Assembly: GCA_937872895.1 (NCBI GenBank)
Contig: CALMUP010000001.1
Coordinates: 1 to 64,000 of the forward strand
Source: an uncultured Verrucomicrobiota bacterium
Lineage (GTDB): Bacteria > Verrucomicrobiota > Kiritimatiellia > CAIVKH01
DNA: 64,000 bases
Direction: 5' to 3'
A program made the translations under genes and the position numbers. Of the stretch, positions 59,241 to 64,000 are shown piece by piece (the stretch's first letter is position 1; every line of letters begins with the position of its first letter). Below the pieces are notes generated by a model. That model did no database searches. It was given only the letters and a program-made list of their open reading frames with translations, and was not told the origin of the DNA.

Positions 59241-60774
59241 GACTATAGAGAAGCTAATTGCGGATGAGTGCAAAGACCTTCTTCCGAAGTTATTGCCTCT
59301 TGAAGACACCGACTTGCCAGCGCCCAACACCAATGATGTGGGGCGGCGTGGGCCTGACGGAGTCATGTATTCTTTGCCAGAACTGCAGGCATCGTTGAGC
59401 GTCTTCGAGAAATTCGGCCGATACTTCCCAGATCTTATAGCAGACGAATGGGCACATAGAGTTGTTCTGAAGTTCCTACTGTCTGAGAAGTCTCGTTACC
59501 ATCGCGATTCATGCTGCATCTGTGTTGCTCCTCCATTAAAAACTCCGGTCCATCGAGAGCAGTCGTTGCTACTTCACGCCCGCGCCAAAGACGCTGGATT
59601 CGCCTGCGGTATCCTGGTCGGAGAACTGAGCATGACCGATGGATTTATGTGCATCGCCTTCGTCAGCAGTCATAATGATCGCGACACGCTTGCTCACCAG
59701 GTGTTTTCTTTCCTTCGCGCCCTGAAAGATGACGCTAAAGAGCTGGGAATTCCGCTATTCGATCCTGCCGAAAAAACTACTACCGGACTAGAAATTGGCG
59801 TCGCATTCGGTCCTATGTCGTTTGAGGAAGATGATTCAACGTCGGTCAATGAAGTGCTCATAACTCGACGCGTCGGCGCAGCTGACGGATCGACGGCCAA
59901 CAAAGCAGGCCACCTTGCAAAGAGAAAATTGAGTGGAATTCTAGACGAGAATGCAATGAAGATTTGCCCTGGCTCATTGCGCTTCTGCTACCGAGAGAAC
60001 GGTATTAACCTCCCAAAGTACTTCTTGGATGTTTCCAAATTGCATCGTAAGCAAAAATTCATCGATGGCACAGATACTGTCTGCTCTTTACTCGCTGCCG
60101 ACCTTTCAAACCTATGCAGTAATTGGCCATCACGTCCGCGTGGAAGGTCAATGAGTACTGAGGAGTACGCAATACTGGCCGTCGATATCGACATTGGCAA
60201 CAACTCAATGGCCAGCAGTATCGTTCCGTCTTCCCTCAATACTTTCAAGCATCGTTTGCGCGAACAGGTTCAGTCACTCTTGGACCTTGGAGTCATCATC
60301 GGTCCGTGGGCCGGTGATGGAGTTACTCTCGTGCGAGTTATCTCACCGGGCGAGCAAGCCTATTCAGCGCATGTTCGTAGTGCACTTTTAATGGCGCTTT
60401 TAAAGATTGTTGATGATGCGGCTGCGTTTGACCACGGCGATCCTTATTATGTACGCGTTGGCGTAGGCTATTCTAATGTTCGCTGCTCGGTCAGGAATCT
60501 TTTTGCAGGAAACGCTACAGACAACCCCGAAGTTCAACGACTACGAACGACAGCACTTGACATGGCATACAAACTTCAAAATTCGAAGATGTTGAAGAAA
60601 CTTAATCCCGGTTTAGATTTTTTAGCCTGCGCTTGTGATCTCATTCAACAGACAGGTAGTTCGGAAAACGATTCTATATATAATACTATTACTTCAAGAC
60701 TTCATAAGGTTTCAATCGAGGATGGCCTGAAGTGCTACTACATAACTGCAGATAACAGAACTTCTAAACTTTGA
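59233..60774 (+). CDS. Class III nucleotide-cyclase-like protein with two cyclase-type halves
   Basis: 513 residues. The C-terminal half (about 310-455) follows the class III adenylate/guanylate cyclase pattern. The strand AILAVDIDIG carries the first metal Asp (D318), IIGPWAGDGVTLV carries the second (D362) exactly 44 residues later, then YVRVGVGYS, then ALDMAYKLQNS at the place of the VNxAxR transition-state motif (here Asp443/Lys447 instead of Asn/Arg). The N-terminal half (about 90-235) looks like a degenerate copy: MTDGFMCIAF, LEIGVAFGP and TANKAGHLAK. The substituted residues leave base specificity and activity open. The pair with the 1178-residue protein recalls Pycsar-type signalling but matches no described system that I recognise. 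Confidence 0.7.
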   Translation: MLKTIEKLIADECKDLLPKLLPLEDTDLPAPNTNDVGRRGPDGVMYSLPELQASLSVFEKFGRYFPDLIADEWAHRVVLKFLLSEKSRYHRDSCCICVAPPLKTPVHREQSLLLHARAKDAGFACGILVGELSMTDGFMCIAFVSSHNDRDTLAHQVFSFLRALKDDAKELGIPLFDPAEKTTTGLEIGVAFGPMSFEEDDSTSVNEVLITRRVGAADGSTANKAGHLAKRKLSGILDENAMKICPGSLRFCYRENGINLPKYFLDVSKLHRKQKFIDGTDTVCSLLAADLSNLCSNWPSRPRGRSMSTEEYAILAVDIDIGNNSMASSIVPSSLNTFKHRLREQVQSLLDLGVIIGPWAGDGVTLVRVISPGEQAYSAHVRSALLMALLKIVDDAAAFDHGDPYYVRVGVGYSNVRCSVRNLFAGNATDNPEVQRLRTTALDMAYKLQNSKMLKKLNPGLDFLACACDLIQQTGSSENDSIYNTITSRLHKVSIEDGLKCYYITADNRTSKL

Positions 60775-60893
60775 TCGCAGAACGATTAGTCTTTCAGTTT
60801 TCTAAATGCGGAACTTAGTCGCGGAGAAGCAGTAGAACCGCCTCACCAGTGCTTTCATTGCCCCTCCCACCTGCATGGTGTATGCCGCCATGC

Positions 60894-61372
60894 ATGGCCA
60901 ATTACCGTCCACAACCGAACTGGCGCGACCATTACAACCCGCTGCGCGGGTTGACGATGGCGCGTATTGTCGCCATGGAGGAGGCGGCCAACCGCGGCGA
61001 CCTGGCCGATCTGCAGTGGTTCTGGTTTCATATGCTCCAGACCGACGTGACGGTGGCCTCGGCGGTGGCGAAACGTCTCTCCCACATCGATTCGCTCGAC
61101 TGGGAGATCCGGACCATTGAGACGGCCGACCCGGTGCTCGCCCAGGAACAGGCGGCGGTGCTCCGCTATGCCTATGACCGGATCGAGAACCTGAAGGAGG
61201 CGGCCGGAAAACTGGCCTTCGCCTCGTTTACGGGCTTCACTGCCTTGGAAAAGATCACGACCGGTTACGGCCCCCTTGTTACCCGGTTAGATTACATCCC
61301 GTGCTGGCATTGGGTCCACGACAAAAAGACCGGTCGCTGGTACTTCAACCCCGAAGCCCGGCCCGGCCTCAT
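60894..61372 (+). pseudogene. DUF935 (Mu gp29-like) portal protein, 5' fragment
   Basis: About 160 codons from the ATG at 60894 (a GTG at 60849 is in frame). NWRDHYNPLRGLTMARIVAMEE and ADLQWFWFHMLQTDVTVASAVAKR are the start of DUF935 portal proteins of Mu-like phages. Intact members are roughly 400-500 residues. The homology ends at WYFNPEARPG, and the frame runs into the GTTGRAN repeat block, so the 3' two-thirds is missing. Normally it follows the terminase gene directly; here the cyclase gene pair lies between. Confidence 0.8.
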
Positions 61373-61411
61373 CCCCATAACCAAACACCCATACTCGCCC
61401 CCAAGTCCCCC

Positions 61412-61785
61412 TTTGGATGTTGGAAGTTGAACGTCGGAAGTTGAAAGTTGAACGTTGTCCGCCAAAAGCGGACCCGCCTCCTGTTCCATCCTCCACCCCC
61501 CTTCGCGCCCTGGCGTCTTTGCGTTAATACCGCCTCCGCTCAACAATCCGTGCCGACAATCGTAATCGTAATCCTAATCCTACTCGCGTCCCCCCTTGAA
61601 CGTTGGAAGTTGGAAGTTGAAAGTTGAATGTTGATTGCAGGCTCTTGCCCGCCAAAAGCGGCCCCGCCTCCGCTCAACAATCCGCGCTGGCAATCGTAAT
61701 CGTAATCCTAATCCTACTCACGCTCCCGTTCCCGCGCCCCCCTTGAAAGTTGGAAGTTGTATGTTGGAAGTTGAATGTTGATCCA
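61412..61785 (+). repeat. Cluster of three GTTGRAN heptad tracts with intervening modules
   Basis: Heptad tracts lie at 61412-61456, 61596-61635 and 61743-61780. The modules between them (TTGCCCGCCAAAAGCGG, CTCAACAATCCG, AATCGTAATCCTAATCCTACTC) are the same as those at 50018-50115. The cluster truncates the portal gene, so repeat spread followed or caused prophage decay. Confidence 0.85.
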
Positions 61786-61856
61786 TCTCTTCCCGCCTCG
61801 CCTCGCCATGGACAAACGACCGTGAAACGCGATAATGCGGGGCATCGAGGAACACG

Positions 61857-62786
61857 ATGACGGATTCGACAAAATCCATGCACGCCCACTGGCTCGGCCA
61901 ACTGCGGAAACTCAACCCCGCCACCGGCCGCGGCGCCTGCCACGGCAAGGCCCCGCACAAGCCTCTGCTCCTGCTCTCCCTGCTCGACCAGATCGAGGAC
62001 GGCGAGCTGACCCGCCAAACCTTCACCCGCGACGCCGGCCTGGTCCTGCGTTTCCGCACCTACGGCAGCCTGACCAGCGACCGCTGGCCTACCCGCCTCG
62101 ACCTGAAGATGCCGTTCTACCACCTCAAGAGCCAGGGCTTCTGGACCGCGCACCAGGCGGACGGCGCACCCGCCCGTTCACCGGAAAGCTGTGTCGCCTG
62201 CACCCTGCACGAGGACTTCTTCCGCGCCGCCATGGACCCCGGACTCCGCCTCAAGGCGCGCCTGCTGCTGATCGACACTTATTTCACGCCATCCGAACAG
62301 GTCGCCCTGCTCGAAAGCATGGGCCTGGGCGATTACCGCGACGCCACCCATCCGCGCCGCACCGACGTGATCCGGGAGGCCGAAAAGGCCGCCAAGCGGA
62401 AAGGCCGCAGCGCCCGGTTCGCCGTGCAGGTGGTCGCCCGGTACCGCTTCACCTGTGCCCTCACCGGCCTGAGCTGCATGACCACCGAAGGCGCCAGCAT
62501 CGTCGACGCCGCCCACATCGACCCCTGGTCCAGAAGCCGCAACGACGAACTCACCAACGGCCTCGCTCTCTGCAAGAACGCCCACTGGAGCTTCGACCAG
62601 GGCCTGTGGTCCGTCAACCCCCACGGAACAATCCTCGTCGCCCAACCCCGCTTCACCGAAGCCGGCCCCGACGCCCTGCGCCTGATCCCCTACACCAACC
62701 GCCCACTCAACTTCGCCCCATCCACCACCCTGCGCCCCGACCCCGCCCATTTCGCCGAGCACCGGAAGCGGTGGGGATTGGTTTAG
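61857..62786 (+). CDS. HNH endonuclease (putative restriction enzyme)
   Basis: 309 residues; GAGG at a 7-base spacing supports the ATG. The N-terminal ~170 residues (GKAPHKPLLLLSLLDQIEDGEL ... LKMPFYHLKSQGFW) match the non-catalytic domain of COG3440-like restriction proteins, in some cases a modified-base or sequence reader. The C-terminal HNH domain is CALTGLSC...VDAAHIDPWSRSRNDELTNGLALCKNAHWSFD. GC is high, unlike the gene pair upstream. It lies next to Vsr and an EcoRII-type enzyme, in a cluster of DNA-cutting functions. Confidence 0.85.
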   Translation: MTDSTKSMHAHWLGQLRKLNPATGRGACHGKAPHKPLLLLSLLDQIEDGELTRQTFTRDAGLVLRFRTYGSLTSDRWPTRLDLKMPFYHLKSQGFWTAHQADGAPARSPESCVACTLHEDFFRAAMDPGLRLKARLLLIDTYFTPSEQVALLESMGLGDYRDATHPRRTDVIREAEKAAKRKGRSARFAVQVVARYRFTCALTGLSCMTTEGASIVDAAHIDPWSRSRNDELTNGLALCKNAHWSFDQGLWSVNPHGTILVAQPRFTEAGPDALRLIPYTNRPLNFAPSTTLRPDPAHFAEHRKRWGLV

Positions 62787-62968
62787 CCGAACATCCGCCG
62801 CGTTCTTCCACCTCGGTGGTTTAGCCACCCGGGCAGAAAACATAATAGCGCAGGAAGGGAGATGAAGTATTGGTGGCTCAAGGAAGAATAGCTTTTCTAT
62901 CACGATTAACCGTTCGCCGAACAAAGCTCCGGTCAGCGACCATTTTAGCGCCATCCGTTCTGGTGCCA

Positions 62969-63394
62969 TTACTCATGCCCCTGACGCGATCCCAACCTCT
63001 TGATCACATTCGCCAAGGTGCCATTGGGATCTCGCTGAACGTCACACTCCCACACCACGATGACACTCCAACCGGCCCTCCGCAGTGCAATGCTGTTTCG
63101 CTTGTCACGAAGTACGTTTCCCGCGAACTTTTCCGTCCAAAATCGTTTTCGCGTCTTGGGCATCGCCGCAGACTTGCACCCCTTGTGCCGGTGCCAGAAA
63201 CAACCGTGAACAAATACCACGGCACGATACTTTGGCAGCACGATGTCGGGCCGCCCAGGCAAGTCACGGCGATGAAGCACGAACCTAAAACCCGCGCGAT
63301 GCAACATGGACCGAACGATCAGTTCCGGCTTGGTGTCAGAGGATCGAATCCGAGACATGACCATCGCACGTTTGGTTTTAGACCATATATCCAC
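62969..63394 (-). CDS. vsr: Very short patch repair endonuclease
   Basis: 141 residues, the family length. MDIWSKTKRAMVMSRIRSSDTKPE is the Vsr N-terminal signature, followed by DIVLPKYRAVVFVHGCFWHRHKGC with the catalytic Asp and zinc-binding His/Cys, and RRAGWSVIVVWEC near the end. Vsr nicks 5' to T in T:G mismatches formed when 5-methylcytosine deaminates, so a cytosine methyltransferase (Dcm/EcoRII type) is expected nearby, probably beyond the right edge. Confidence 0.95.
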   Translation of the reverse strand: MDIWSKTKRAMVMSRIRSSDTKPELIVRSMLHRAGFRFVLHRRDLPGRPDIVLPKYRAVVFVHGCFWHRHKGCKSAAMPKTRKRFWTEKFAGNVLRDKRNSIALRRAGWSVIVVWECDVQRDPNGTLANVIKRLGSRQGHE

Positions 63395-63521
63395 CGGATC
63401 ACTTCCGTTCTGAGCCTACAAGGGCTTGAACATCTCTAGCCGTGAATTGATTGCGATGATCAGATGCTTGATCAACACCATTGTTCAGGAACACCCCACG
63501 AAATGCTCCCGAAACGAGAGC

Positions 63522-64000
63522 CTATGGGACTGAAGCCTGTTTTTTTCGGACAAACTGAATAAAATCATCCACGCTCAACACATCAGCCAACTGCTTCTCC
63601 GTATAGGTTGCATGCAGACTGGCCGGAACAACCAATGTAAGGTGCTGCCGCCTCATTTCATCCGTTTGCTTGATTGAAATGCCTGCCTCCAACGTGCAGA
63701 GGTGTTTTTCCGGAATTCGATCCGCTTCTGTTAAAACTTGCCGCCAACGATCCTTACTCGTCGACTTTACACCCAACATCACAAGTAGCGCGGCGTCAAA
63801 GGATGCATCATGATATTCTCGCTCGCCGGGAAATAGAAAGTCCGGCCTGTTCGCCGCCTCAGTCCTGGCTTGCGGCACGAACGCGAGGCGGTGTCGCTTG
63901 AACAATTCCGCCAAATGATTCTGCAAGGCAAAACCCATCCGCGACTTGCGCCGATTCTGAACAGAAAGTGAGTATTGAATGAACTCGTCGACCGTTTCGA
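63522..64000 (-). CDS. EcoRII-type restriction endonuclease, C-terminal part (gene continues past window edge)
   Basis: About 159 codons are in the window; the frame is open to the right edge at 64000. VQNRRKSRMGFALQNHLAELF, TEAANRPDFLFPGEREYHD and VKSTSKDRWRQVLTEADRI match the EcoRII C-terminal catalytic domain, with the PD-(D/E)xK residues in PDFLFPG and K of VKSTSKD. The C-terminal LVVP...FVRKK is also typical. EcoRII cuts CCWGG sites; together with vsr this points to a full EcoRII-like R-M locus extending to the right. Confidence 0.9.
   Translation of the reverse strand, partial: ETVDEFIQYSLSVQNRRKSRMGFALQNHLAELFKRHRLAFVPQARTEAANRPDFLFPGEREYHDASFDAALLVMLGVKSTSKDRWRQVLTEADRIPEKHLCTLEAGISIKQTDEMRRQHLTLVVPASLHATYTEKQLADVLSVDDFIQFVRKKQASVP

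Noticed and set aside
63341-63360. GGATCGAATCC-like string resembling a tRNA T-loop
   Set aside because: It lies inside vsr, and no acceptor or anticodon arms can be paired around it.

Overview
The window looks like part of the chromosome of a GC-rich Gram-negative bacterium. It has a lipopolysaccharide/glycan locus, a MipA-type outer-membrane protein, lipoproteins, an exosortase, and very dense head-to-tail overlapping genes. Intergenic tracts of GTTGRAN heptads and the mix of families would fit the Verrucomicrobiota/Kiritimatiellota (PVC) group. No rRNA or other diagnostic marker is present, so that placement is inference.

Layout. 1-3882: the 3' part of polA, a membrane pseudokinase and a metallophosphoesterase. 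4062-~11340: an AT-richer gene-cassette array of integron type. Four complete attC-like sites and two more split by a MITE-like repeat separate cassettes for an unknown membrane-anchored protein, an OLD-family ATPase/nuclease, a 2TM/GAF-like protein with a small partner, a RelBE pair, a BrnT/BrnA pair whose toxin has a premature stop, and a TM2 protein. No integron integrase lies in the window. 11367-42452: lipoprotein, MipA-like porin, then a long envelope-glycan region. It holds three GT39-like transferases, a YfhO-like and a DUF6020-like membrane protein, four GT2 enzymes, a flippase, sugar-modifying enzymes, asnB and gmhB, followed by an M20 peptidase, an ABC exporter, a radical SAM protein and a PhyH-cupin fusion. 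42610-49797: smc, an FeS glycosylase-like protein, an exosortase pair, carbonic anhydrase and a MazG-like protein.

49798-64000 is an accessory island. It contains repeats, an IS3-family orfA remnant, a PGN_0703-type putative restriction enzyme, a cold-shock-domain protein, Mu-like phage morphogenesis remnants (terminase large subunit, truncated DUF935 portal), an HNH endonuclease, Vsr and the C-terminal part of an EcoRII-type restriction enzyme.

The best candidate for an undescribed system is the overlapping gene pair at 55704-60774, lying between the terminase and portal remnants. It has a 1178-residue protein of no recognised family and a 513-residue protein. The C-terminal half of the latter carries the two metal-binding aspartates of a class III nucleotide cyclase at the canonical 44-residue spacing (D318, D362), and its N-terminal half looks like a degenerate second cyclase fold. 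The location, lower GC and neighbouring nucleases suggest a cyclic-nucleotide-type defence module, but function is inferred only.
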